14,498 bases of DNA from an uncultured Eubacteriales bacterium (GTDB taxonomy: Bacteria; Bacillota; Clostridia; Oscillospirales; Oscillospiraceae): NCBI GenBank assembly GCA_900546485.1, contig URDK01000075.1, forward strand, positions 1 to 14,498. The letters are read 5' to 3'. Below the pieces are notes generated by a model, which was not told the origin of the DNA, searched no databases, and worked only from the letters and a program-made list of their open reading frames with translations. A program made the translations under genes and the position numbers. The number at the start of each line of letters is the position of its first letter. Positions within the stretch are counted from its first letter, which is position 1. Of the stretch, positions 1 through 6,703 are shown in pieces.

Positions 1-603
1 GCGCCGCTGGTGAACCCGAACGGGGTGAACCTGGTAACGGGACAGCTCACGTCCGGTTCGCTTTACGAAAATGCACAGAGCATTGCGGCGCAGTTTCCGC
101 AGGTGCCTTTCCCCGACGGCTGGAAGGCCAACATACGCGGGGTGGACTTGAACCTCCAGTATCCCGCGGGCTGGGAGGAGGCAAAGAAAATAAAGTACGC
201 CGCTGGCTGGGACCGGCCGGCTCCGCGCGATTACGTGGGTTCGGCGCCGCTCTGCGCACCCGAGAGCCGCGCGCTCTACCGGCTGACAAAGCGGGTATTG
301 CCCGACCTCGTCATTGCGCTGCACACCCAGGGCCGGGTCATCTACTGGCGTTACCTGGACCTCGAGCCGCCCGGCGCGCAGGCGTGCGGCGAGGCCCTTG
401 CCGCCGCCTCGGGCTACACGCTGGAGGATACGCCCTATGCCTCCGGCTATGCGGGCTACAAGGACTGGTTCGTCCTCGAGTACGACCGGCCCGGCTATAC
501 CGTGGAGTGCGGCGAGGGAGAAAACCCGCTGCCGTATTCCGACTTTGATTCAATATATCCCGACGTGCGCGCTCTGCTGGCCCAGGCGGTGCTCGGCTGT
601 TGA
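1..603 (+). CDS. M14 family zinc carboxypeptidase, C-terminal part (5' end outside window)
   Basis: This is the last 200 residues of a peptidase of the M14 metallocarboxypeptidase family. The reading frame is open from base 1, so the true start and the first two zinc ligands (the HxxE motif) lie upstream. The visible part has the conserved asparagine/arginine-type segment RGVDLNLQYPAGWE (residues 46-59 of the visible part), a third zinc-ligand histidine in LHTQG (His108), and the catalytic glutamate in YTVECGEGENPLP (Glu169). The GEGENPLP tail is typical of gamma-D-glutamyl-L-diamino acid endopeptidases, which cut stem peptides of peptidoglycan in wall recycling or sporulation. That substrate is inferred from family resemblance. 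A GTG at base 10 is an internal valine, not a start. The stop codon overlaps the -35 box of the next gene, and no terminator is visible after it. Confidence 0.85.
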   Translation, partial: APLVNPNGVNLVTGQLTSGSLYENAQSIAAQFPQVPFPDGWKANIRGVDLNLQYPAGWEEAKKIKYAAGWDRPAPRDYVGSAPLCAPESRALYRLTKRVLPDLVIALHTQGRVIYWRYLDLEPPGAQACGEALAAASGYTLEDTPYASGYAGYKDWFVLEYDRPGYTVECGEGENPLPYSDFDSIYPDVRALLAQAVLGC

Positions 604-627
604 CTTATTTTAAAGTTGGGATATAAT
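600..627 (+). promoter_or_regulatory. Sigma-A type promoter of the mrp-like gene
   Basis: TTGACT (600-605) and TATAAT (622-627) are separated by 16 bases, close to the housekeeping consensus. Transcription would begin near 634, giving a leader of about 38 bases. The -35 box contains the TGA stop codon of the upstream peptidase gene, so the promoter is embedded at that gene's end. Confidence 0.75.
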
Positions 628-658
628 ATCGGTACTGACTGAAACTATTGTTTGCAAA

Positions 659-663
659 AGAGG
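659..663 (+). promoter_or_regulatory. Ribosome binding site that fixes the mrp start at 672
   Basis: AGAGG lies 8 bases before the ATG at 672. A longer reading from a TTG at 648 would place this site inside the coding region, and that TTG has no site of its own. Confidence 0.75.
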
Positions 664-671
664 TAGATATA

Positions 672-1499
672 ATGAGCGAAAATTGCAATCACGATTGCTC
701 CTCCTGCGGCGAAAATTGCGAGAGCCGCCAGCAGAGCTTTCTCAAGCCCCTGCATGAGGGCGCTGCCGTAGGCCGCGTCATAGCCGTTGTCAGCGGCAAG
801 GGCGGCGTCGGTAAGAGCCTTGTCACCAGCCTGCTCGCCTGCGAGATGCAGCGCCGCGGCCACCGTGCCGCCGTGCTGGATGCGGATATCACCGGTCCTT
901 CCGTGCCGCAGATGTTCGGTGTGCACGAGGGTGCCCGCGGCGGTGAGAACTTCATCCTCCCCGTCGAGAGCCGGACCGGCATACAGATGATGAGCATGAA
1001 CGTCCTGCTGCCCAAGGAGACCGACCCGGTGGTATGGCGCGGTCCCGTCATCGCCGGCGCTGTCGAGCAGTTCTGGACGGACGTCATCTGGAACGACGTG
1101 GACTACATGTTCGTCGACATGCCTCCCGGAACGGGCGACGTGCCGCTGACCGTGTTCCAGTCCCTGCCGGTGAACGGCGTTGTCGTCGTGGCCAGCCCCC
1201 AGGAGCTCGTGGGCATGATAGTGGAGAAGGCCGTGAACATGGCCGGGATGATGAATAAGCGCGTGCTGGGCCTCGTGGAGAACATGAGCTACTTTGTGTG
1301 TCCCGACTGCGGCAAAAAGCACAGCGTATTCGGCGACAGCCACATCGACGAGACGGCGCAGCGCTTCGGCATAGAGCATGTGGCGAAGCTGCCCATCACC
1401 CCCGCTTACGCCGCCGCCTGCGACGCGGGCGACATCGAGTCGCTCCAGGTGCCGGAGCTCGCGGAGCTTGCCGACTACATCGAGCGCGGGGCGTATTGA
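672..1499 (+). CDS. mrp: Mrp/NBP35-type Fe-S cluster carrier P-loop ATPase
   Basis: This 275-residue protein belongs to the Mrp/ApbC/NBP35 branch of the deviant-Walker-A (MinD/SIMIBI) ATPases, cytosolic scaffolds that carry Fe-S clusters to target enzymes. GKGGVGKS at residues 42-49 is the deviant Walker A motif, DADITGPSVPQ (70-80) is the family signature after strand 2, and DMPPGTGD (149-156) is the second nucleotide-site motif. CPDC (Cys210, Cys213) is the conserved CxxC that bridges a cluster at the dimer interface. The N-terminus carries Cys5, Cys9, Cys12 and Cys16 (CxxxCxxCxxxC) in place of the DUF59 domain found in longer Mrp proteins. It has its own promoter. The neighbouring DUF362 ferredoxin and the hydroxyacyl-CoA dehydratase are Fe-S proteins and possible clients, but nothing in the sequence proves the link. 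Confidence 0.92.
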   Translation: MSENCNHDCSSCGENCESRQQSFLKPLHEGAAVGRVIAVVSGKGGVGKSLVTSLLACEMQRRGHRAAVLDADITGPSVPQMFGVHEGARGGENFILPVESRTGIQMMSMNVLLPKETDPVVWRGPVIAGAVEQFWTDVIWNDVDYMFVDMPPGTGDVPLTVFQSLPVNGVVVVASPQELVGMIVEKAVNMAGMMNKRVLGLVENMSYFVCPDCGKKHSVFGDSHIDETAQRFGIEHVAKLPITPAYAAACDAGDIESLQVPELAELADYIERGAY

Positions 1500-1520
1500 T
1501 ACGAAGCTTTCAATTTAATT

Positions 1521-1567
1521 AAAAAACGCGGAAGCGGCCTCTGAGCGGGGCCGTTTCCGACGTATTT
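1521..1567 (+). terminator. Imperfect hairpin between mrp and the CDF gene (weak terminator or leader structure)
   Basis: Bases 1530-1539 pair with 1549-1558 over 10 pairs including one G-T wobble, with a 9-base loop. The stem can extend outward through A-rich 1521-1528 and T-rich 1561-1567 with bulged adenines. The 3' side has only a broken TATTT tail, so termination is probably weak. It ends directly before the Shine-Dalgarno site of the next gene, so it could also influence that gene's expression. Confidence 0.5.
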
Positions 1568-1573
1568 GGGAGG
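1568..1573 (+). promoter_or_regulatory. Ribosome binding site supporting the TTG start at 1581
   Basis: GGGAGG lies 7 bases before a TTG codon that opens the CDF transporter frame. No in-frame ATG with a comparable site lies near the start of the conserved N-terminal region. Confidence 0.75.
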
Positions 1574-1580
1574 TTAGAAC

Positions 1581-2747
1581 TTGATAACCCTGCTTGCAAG
1601 GCTGTTCATCCGCGACAGGGACAAGGTCGCGGACGCCGGGGTGCGCCGCGCATACGGTATGCTGTGCTCGCTGACGGGAATAGGCCTGAACGTCCTGCTG
1701 TTTTTAGGCAAGTATCTGGCTGGGCAGCTGTCCGGCTCCATAGCGATGACGGCCGACGCCTTCAACAACCTGTCGGACGCGGGCTCCTCGGTCATAACGC
1801 TGCTGGGCTTCCGCATGGCGGCGAAGAAGCCCGACCCGGGCCATCCCTTCGGCCACGGGCGCATAGAGTATCTCTCCGGCGTGGCGGTGTCGCTTATCAT
1901 CATCGTGGTGGGCGTTCAGCTGGGGCTGGAGTCGATAAACAAGATCATCAGCCCGGAGCCGGTCGACGCGGGGCTGGTACCCATGCTGGTGCTGGTGGCG
2001 TCCATCTGCGTGAAGGGCTACATGTTCGCGTACAACCGCGGCATAGGCCGGAAGATAAACTCCCCGGGCATGTCCGCGACGGCTGTGGACTCGCTCTCCG
2101 ACTGCATAGCGACGGGCGTGGTCCTCATCTCCATGCTGCTGGCCCGCTTCGCGGACGTGAACGCTGATGGCTGGGGCGGCGCCGCCGTGGCGGTGTTCAT
2201 CATTTTCTCCGGCTTCAGGGCGGCGAAGGAGACGCTGAGCCCCCTGCTGGGCAATCCGCCCGACCCACAGCTGGTGAAGGACATAACCGACATCGTGATG
2301 TCGCATCCCGAGGTGCTGAACGTGCACGACCTCATCGTCCACGACTACGGCCCGGGACGCGTGATGGTCTCGCTGCACGCCGAGGTGCCCGGCGACGGCG
2401 ACATCTATGCGCTGCACGATGCCATTGACACGGCGGAGTACGAGCTTCAGGAGAAGCTGGGCTGCTCCGCAGTGATACATCTGGACCCGGTCAGTCCTGA
2501 CGGGACCAAGACGGCGCACATGCGCGACGAGCTGGCGGAGGCGGCAAAGGCCGTCGACCCGAGGCTGAGCATACACGATTTCCGCATAGTGGACGGCCCG
2601 ACGCATACGAACGTCATCTTTGACGCCGTGCTGCCCAACGACAGTCCTGTGACCGAGGACGAGGCCAAGGCTCAGCTCGAGACCATCGTGCACGGCCTCT
2701 GGGAGAACTCGCACCCGAAGGTGCACATCGACCGTCCGTTTGTCTGA
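1581..2747 (+). CDS. Cation diffusion facilitator, probable manganese exporter
   Basis: This 388-residue inner-membrane antiporter is of the CDF family, with about six membrane helices in residues 30-215. The loop HPFGHGRIEY (88-97) is the family hallmark. By eye alignment to E. coli YiiP, the transport site is Asn62 and Asp66 in helix 2 (NNLSD) and Asp170 and Asp174 in helix 5 (DSLSD). The zinc-type histidine of helix 5 is absent. An Asn-Asp-Asp-Asp site is described for manganese exporters such as pneumococcal MntE, so Mn2+ is the likely substrate. The cytoplasmic dimerisation domain spans about 228-305. Residues 310-388 look like a second copy of it: HPEVLNVHDLIVHD at 242-255 resembles DPRLSIHDFRIVD at 326-338. 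The start is TTG with a good Shine-Dalgarno site. It may be read through from mrp, since I saw no separate promoter. Confidence 0.9.
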   Translation: MITLLARLFIRDRDKVADAGVRRAYGMLCSLTGIGLNVLLFLGKYLAGQLSGSIAMTADAFNNLSDAGSSVITLLGFRMAAKKPDPGHPFGHGRIEYLSGVAVSLIIIVVGVQLGLESINKIISPEPVDAGLVPMLVLVASICVKGYMFAYNRGIGRKINSPGMSATAVDSLSDCIATGVVLISMLLARFADVNADGWGGAAVAVFIIFSGFRAAKETLSPLLGNPPDPQLVKDITDIVMSHPEVLNVHDLIVHDYGPGRVMVSLHAEVPGDGDIYALHDAIDTAEYELQEKLGCSAVIHLDPVSPDGTKTAHMRDELAEAAKAVDPRLSIHDFRIVDGPTHTNVIFDAVLPNDSPVTEDEAKAQLETIVHGLWENSHPKVHIDRPFV

Positions 2748-2774
2748 GCCCGAATTGCAAATGAGCACGGCAAA

Positions 2775-2842
2775 GCCCCCGGAAGCGTGAACTTCCGGGG
2801 GCCGCGGCCCGGAGCCGGCCTTCGGCCGGCTCCTTTTTGTTT
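2775..2842 (+). terminator. Tandem-hairpin terminator between convergent CDF gene and ilvE
   Basis: The first stem pairs 2775-2785 with 2792-2802 (11 perfect pairs, 6-base loop). The second pairs 2811-2820 with 2824-2833 (10 perfect pairs, 3-base loop) and is followed by TTTTTGTTT on the plus strand. It fits a Rho-independent terminator for the CDF gene. The hairpins also lie just beyond the ilvE stop on the other strand, where the T tract is poor, so it may work in both directions. Confidence 0.85.
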
Positions 2843-2844
2843 AC

Positions 2845-3915
2845 TTAGCAGACCTTGACTATCCAGCCGCGCGTATCGGGCACCTTGCCCCACTGGATGC
2901 CGGTCAGCTCATCGTACAGGCGCTGGGTCACGGGGCCGATCTTATTGTCGGCGATGATGTGGTCCTTGTCCTTGTAGCTCAGCAGGCCGATGGGGGAGAC
3001 AACGGCGGCGGTGCCGCAGCCCCAGGCCTCCTCGAGCCTGCCGCTCTCGGCGGCGTCTATGAGCTCGTCAACGGAAAGCTGCCTCTCCTCGACCTCATAG
3101 CCCCAGTCCTTGAGCACCTGGATGCAGCTCTTGCGCGTGATGCCGGGCAGAACGGTTCCGCCGGAGATGTCCGGGGTGACTATCTTGCCGTCAATCTTGA
3201 ACATGACGTTCATCGCGCCGACCTCTTCTATGTACTTCATCTCCACGCCGTCGAGCCAGAGGACCTGGGAGAAGCCCTTCTTCTCGGCCTCCTCGCCGGC
3301 GCGCATGGAGGCGGCGTAGTTGCCGCCGCACTTGGCGAAGCCCGTGCCGCCGCGGACAGCGCGGACGTCGCGGCTCTCGATCATGATCTTGACGGGGTTG
3401 ATGCCCTCGGCGTAGTAGCTGCCGGAGGGGGAGCAGATGATGCAGAAGAGGTAGTGGTGGCCGGCGTGTACGCCGAGGACGGCGTCGGTCGCGATGACGA
3501 AGGGGCGCAGATAGAGCGAGGTGCCGTACTCATGGGGCACCCAGTCGGCGTCCACGGTGACGATGGTCTTGAGGGCTTCAAGGTAGAGGTCCTCGGGGAT
3601 GTGGGGTATGCACATACGGGCGGCGGAGTTGTTCATACGCGCAATGTTCTCCGTCGGCCGGAAAAGCTGGACCGTGCCTTCGGCCGTGCGGTAGGCCTTC
3701 AGGCCCTCGAATATCTCCTGCGCGTAGTGCAGAACGTTGGCGCAGGGCATGAGCTCAATGGGGCCGTAGGGGACTACACGCGGGTCGTGCCAGCCCTGGC
3801 CCTCGTCGTAATTCATGAGGAACATGTGATCGGAGAAAACCTTGCCGAAGCCAAGCTTGTCGGATGGCGTCTTTTCTTTGGGGGTGGTAGTTCTGGTTAT
3901 TTTAATTTCTTCCAT
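2845..3915 (-). CDS. ilvE: Branched-chain amino acid aminotransferase
   Basis: This 356-residue PLP enzyme is a fold-type IV aminotransferase that exchanges amino groups between glutamate and leucine, isoleucine or valine keto acids in the cytosol. FAKCGGNYAAS (193-203) holds the PLP lysine Lys195 in the context used by the longer, type II (mammalian-like) branched-chain enzymes. YLRPFV (135-140), EEVGAMNV (230-237) and GTAAVVSPIG (301-310) are further conserved segments of this group, and the length fits. The ATG at 3915 follows a GGGAAGGA site by 8 bases. The gene stands alone, divergent from the DUF362 gene and convergent with the CDF gene. No other ilv or leu gene is nearby, so its role could be biosynthetic or catabolic. 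Confidence 0.95.
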   Translation of the reverse strand: MEEIKITRTTTPKEKTPSDKLGFGKVFSDHMFLMNYDEGQGWHDPRVVPYGPIELMPCANVLHYAQEIFEGLKAYRTAEGTVQLFRPTENIARMNNSAARMCIPHIPEDLYLEALKTIVTVDADWVPHEYGTSLYLRPFVIATDAVLGVHAGHHYLFCIICSPSGSYYAEGINPVKIMIESRDVRAVRGGTGFAKCGGNYAASMRAGEEAEKKGFSQVLWLDGVEMKYIEEVGAMNVMFKIDGKIVTPDISGGTVLPGITRKSCIQVLKDWGYEVEERQLSVDELIDAAESGRLEEAWGCGTAAVVSPIGLLSYKDKDHIIADNKIGPVTQRLYDELTGIQWGKVPDTRGWIVKVC

Positions 3916-3949
3916 TTTATCGATCCTTCCCTCAGAGTTTCGGCGGACG

Positions 3950-3974
3950 TTCCGCGCCTCTCTCCTGCGCGGAA
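3950..3974 (-). promoter_or_regulatory. Hairpin in the ilvE leader
   Basis: Bases 3950-3957 pair perfectly with 3967-3974 (8 G/C-rich pairs), with a 9-base loop reading AGGAGAGAG on the minus strand. It lies between the predicted ilvE promoter and its ribosome binding site. There is no T tract, so it is not a terminator. Its function is unknown. Confidence 0.4.
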
Positions 3975-3988
3975 GCTCCCCCTTTATA

Positions 3989-4016
3989 ATGTTACCACGT
4001 TTTGGGGATATTGCAA
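3989..4016 (-). promoter_or_regulatory. Probable ilvE promoter
   Basis: On the minus strand TTGCAA (4016-4011) and TAACAT (3994-3989) are 16 bases apart. An overlapping TATAAA (3988-3983) is an alternative -10 box, though at a poor distance. The leader to the ATG would be about 65 bases. This is the only AT-rich stretch upstream of ilvE. Confidence 0.5.
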
Positions 4017-4025
4017 TAGATAAAC

Positions 4026-4054
4026 TTGCACTTATTTAAATTTTAGGTTAAAAT
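4026..4054 (+). promoter_or_regulatory. Promoter of the DUF362 gene
   Basis: TTGCAC (4026-4031) and TAAAAT (4049-4054) are separated by exactly 17 bases. Transcription would begin near 4061, giving a short leader of about 20 bases that contains GGAGG at 4069-4073, 8 bases before the ATG. Its -35 box lies 9 bases from the -35 box proposed for divergent ilvE. Confidence 0.7.
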
Positions 4055-4081
4055 ATACAAAAATTCACGGAGGTATCCGTA

Positions 4082-5218
4082 ATGTGCGTTAATGTATCGA
4101 TCGTATCGTGTCCAAATTACGAGCCTTCTGTCGTGAGAAACGCGCTTTCGGCGGTGCTTGAGCCCCTGGGAGGCCTCGACTGGGTCGTGCCGGGAATGAG
4201 GATAGCAATAAAGGCAAACCTTGTCGCGCGTATGAAGCCGGAGACTGCGGCGGCGACGCATCCCGCGCTCGTTGCGGAGCTCTGCCGCATGCTTACGGAG
4301 CGCGGCGCGGAGGTCGTGGTGGGCGACAGCCCCGGAGGACCGTTCACGGCAGCCTGGGTGGGCAGCATCTACACCGGCACGGGTATGCGGGCGGTTGAGG
4401 CAGCGGGGGCGAGCCTCAACTCAGACTACTCGACCTGTGAGGTCTCCTTCCCGGAGGGGAACACGGTAAAGAGCTTTCCCTACACGGCCTGGCTGGAGAA
4501 GGCCGACGCCGTCATCGACTTCGCCAAGCTCAAGACCCATGCCATGGCGGGCATGACCTGCGCGGTAAAGAACTTTTTCGGCGTCATTCCCGGCACGCGC
4601 AAGCCTGAGTTTCACTACATGCACCCCAAGACTTCGGATTTCTGCGACATGCTCTGCGACCTCGCGGCTTATGTCAAGCCGAGGCTGACCATAGTGGACG
4701 CGGTGCTGTGCATGGAGGGCAACGGCCCCACGCAGGGCAAGCCCCGGCACATGGGCGCGCTGCTGGCGGCGGACACGCCCTTCAACGCCGACCTGGTCTG
4801 CGCCGGGCTCATCGGCCTGGACACAAAGGACGCGCCGACGGTGGCGGCGGCCATAAAGCGCGGGCTCTGCCCCGCGAGCGCCTCGGAGCTCAGCATAAGC
4901 GGCGACCCGGCGGCCTTTGCACTGCCGGACTTTGAAAAACAGCCTGTTGCGGCGGACATAACCTTCAAAAAGACCTTCCCATTCGTGAACGCCTTCCTGC
5001 GCCGGAACTTCGGCACGGGGCCGAAGGTGGACGCGAAAAAGTGCATAGGCTGCGGCAAGTGCCACGAGGTCTGCCCCGCAGGCGCTGCGGTCGTTAGGAA
5101 GGGCAAGGCGCACATAAACAGCAAGCTCTGCATCCGCTGCTTCTGCTGCCAGGAGTTTTGCCCCAAGGGCGCCGTAAGCGTCCACCGCCCCCTGCTCGCG
5201 AGGATAGTCACGAAATAA
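4082..5218 (+). CDS. DUF362 protein with C-terminal 2x[4Fe-4S] ferredoxin domain
   Basis: This 378-residue protein has an N-terminal DUF362 domain (about residues 1-290) and a ferredoxin domain. DUF362 signs are IKANLV (43-48), VVVGDSPGGP (78-87), FAKLKTHAMAGMTCAVKNFFG (147-167) and the MEGNGPTQGKPR segment (211-222). The tail has two complete cluster motifs: Cys321, 324, 327, 331 and Cys350, 353, 356, 360, with Cys355 an extra cysteine in the second. No signal peptide or membrane segment is visible, so it is likely a cytosolic iron-sulfur protein. The biochemical role of DUF362 is not settled, and I assign only a possible electron-transfer or Fe-S redox function. It is a single-gene unit with its own promoter and a strong terminator. 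The convergent dehydratase also uses Fe-S clusters, but no shared pathway can be shown. Confidence 0.88.
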   Translation: MCVNVSIVSCPNYEPSVVRNALSAVLEPLGGLDWVVPGMRIAIKANLVARMKPETAAATHPALVAELCRMLTERGAEVVVGDSPGGPFTAAWVGSIYTGTGMRAVEAAGASLNSDYSTCEVSFPEGNTVKSFPYTAWLEKADAVIDFAKLKTHAMAGMTCAVKNFFGVIPGTRKPEFHYMHPKTSDFCDMLCDLAAYVKPRLTIVDAVLCMEGNGPTQGKPRHMGALLAADTPFNADLVCAGLIGLDTKDAPTVAAAIKRGLCPASASELSISGDPAAFALPDFEKQPVAADITFKKTFPFVNAFLRRNFGTGPKVDAKKCIGCGKCHEVCPAGAAVVRKGKAHINSKLCIRCFCCQEFCPKGAVSVHRPLLARIVTK

Positions 5219-5252
5219 AAAATGCCCGGAGACCATGTCTCCGGGCATTTTT
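5218..5252. terminator. Bidirectional terminator between DUF362 gene and dehydratase operon
   Basis: Bases 5218-5233 and 5237-5252 form a perfect 16-pair stem with a 3-base loop. The outer A/T pairs supply a T tract on both strands. It serves the plus-strand DUF362 gene, whose TAA stop supplies the first base of the stem, and the minus-strand dehydratase operon ending at 5281. Confidence 0.92.
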
Positions 5253-5280
5253 GCGTTCTGTTTGGTTTCCTGAGGCCTTA

Positions 5281-6702
5281 TCAGTCGCCCTTGCGGGTGT
5301 GCATTATCTGGCAGATGCTCTCTATGCGGGTACGGAGCGCCTCCTCACTGTATTCGCGGTCATCCCAGAAGTCGGCCTCGATGTAGTAGTGTGGCACGCC
5401 GGTCGCCTTTTGGACTATCTCTGCGCACATCTTCTGGTGCGCGCCGAGCCAGCGGTCGAAGTCGAAGAAGCCCATGAGCATGCCGTCCGGCTTGTTGGCC
5501 TTGACCTTCTCTATCATGGACTCGGCCTCGTAGCCCATGTTCTGGCCGAGCGGCATCTTGAGCCACTGCTCCGCCATGCCCATGTAGGGGTCGTCCGCGT
5601 AGGCGGAGGGTTTCATCTGGCTCTTGCTCGGGGTGAGCGTCTGGCTGAAGGTGGTGGCTACGCCGTTCTCGCGGAAGACCTTGTCGATCCAGGGAATGCA
5701 CCAGGGGATGAAGTAGCTGCCCACCTTCGGAGCGCCCTTCGGGAGGATGCCGACGCCGTTCTTGACGGCCTCCTTGACCTCCTTGAGCATGATGTCGATG
5801 GCTTCCTCGAGATACTTGTAGCCGTAGTTGAGGGGCACGCCTATGCCGTCCTGGAAGAGCACCAGTGCGTTGCCGCCCAGGGGCACGGGGTCGGCGTTGC
5901 AGACGAGGTTGCCGAGCATACCGAGCTTGAAGAGGTAGCGGCCCGCGTCTGCGAGGGCCTGCTTGAAGTCCTCCTCGGTCGGGTAGATGCCGGTGAGCTC
6001 GCTCATCTTGTCGATGTCGGACTTGATGACCTGGCTGAGGTACTTGACGCGGCTGTATTCGTCGTCGGCCTGGCCGAAGTAGGTGTCGTGCGGGATGCGG
6101 CTGATAACGTAGGTCCACTCCTCACCCAGCAGACACTGGATGAGCTCGTCGGTCTTGGGGCCCTCGTCGCAGTTGAAGCCCCAGCTCCAGATGACGTCCG
6201 GAGAGGCGATGAGGCCGCTGGCGTAAGCGGAGAGACGGGTCTTGTTGAGCGGGCAGTGGCGGCAGCCGTAGTTGAAGCCCATATCCTCGGCCTTGGCAAT
6301 CGTGGGGCCGGCCTTGTGGAAGAAGCCGTTGAGCGTCTGGATGAGCACGAGGTCGGGGAAGGAGACGTGCACATTGTCTCCGCCGGCGCGCTTGAAGGCG
6401 GTGTAGGGCGTGACGACGGCGGGGAGGATGCCGTAGATTATCTTTTTGCCCTCGGCCTTGTACTGCTTGGTCTTGCAGACCTCTATGCACTCGCGTGTCC
6501 AGGCACCGATGAGCTTGCGCACGCCGCGGTACTGGATGTTCCAGCATTCGGGGATATACTCCTCAACTGCGTAGCGGACGTCCTCATCGCTAAGGCCCAT
6601 GGCGTCGGCGGCGGCGAGCCAGTCGGGGAGGATGGCGTCAAGCTCCTCGCCCTCAAATCCGGCGAGCTCCAGGAATCTGGAATTGATCTCTTTTCCTGCC
6701 AT
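5281..6702 (-). CDS. 2-hydroxyacyl-CoA dehydratase, large (HgdA-like) subunit
   Basis: This 473-residue protein belongs to the 2-hydroxyacyl-CoA dehydratase / benzoyl-CoA reductase family (HgdA/HgdB, FldB/C, BcrB/C). These oxygen-sensitive Fe-S enzymes remove water from (R)-2-hydroxyacyl-CoA during amino acid fermentation. The length matches HgdA. The cluster region is YGCRHCPLNKT (Cys147, Cys150), followed by GFNCDEGPKT (Cys178). By eye alignment with Acidaminococcus HgdA, the third cluster cysteine (in its SCKPW segment) falls at DFDRW, so Phe415 replaces it. The ATG lies one base after the stop of the small subunit, and GGAGGG in the end of that gene is its ribosome binding site, so translation is coupled. 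The substrate is unknown: 2-hydroxyglutaryl-, lactoyl- or aryl-lactyl-CoA are all possible, and a benzoyl-CoA-reductase-like role cannot be excluded. No activator ATPase is in the window. Confidence 0.85.
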   Translation of the reverse strand: MAGKEINSRFLELAGFEGEELDAILPDWLAAADAMGLSDEDVRYAVEEYIPECWNIQYRGVRKLIGAWTRECIEVCKTKQYKAEGKKIIYGILPAVVTPYTAFKRAGGDNVHVSFPDLVLIQTLNGFFHKAGPTIAKAEDMGFNYGCRHCPLNKTRLSAYASGLIASPDVIWSWGFNCDEGPKTDELIQCLLGEEWTYVISRIPHDTYFGQADDEYSRVKYLSQVIKSDIDKMSELTGIYPTEEDFKQALADAGRYLFKLGMLGNLVCNADPVPLGGNALVLFQDGIGVPLNYGYKYLEEAIDIMLKEVKEAVKNGVGILPKGAPKVGSYFIPWCIPWIDKVFRENGVATTFSQTLTPSKSQMKPSAYADDPYMGMAEQWLKMPLGQNMGYEAESMIEKVKANKPDGMLMGFFDFDRWLGAHQKMCAEIVQKATGVPHYYIEADFWDDREYSEEALRTRIESICQIMHTRKGD

Positions 6703-6703
6703 T

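Noticed and set aside
648..671. TTG start giving mrp eight extra residues
   Set aside because: The ribosome binding site AGAGG would then be inside the gene, and the TTG has no site of its own.
3916..4081. T-box or other amino-acid riboswitch before ilvE
   Set aside because: The leader is only about 65 bases, with one small hairpin, no T-box sequence and no terminator/antiterminator pair.
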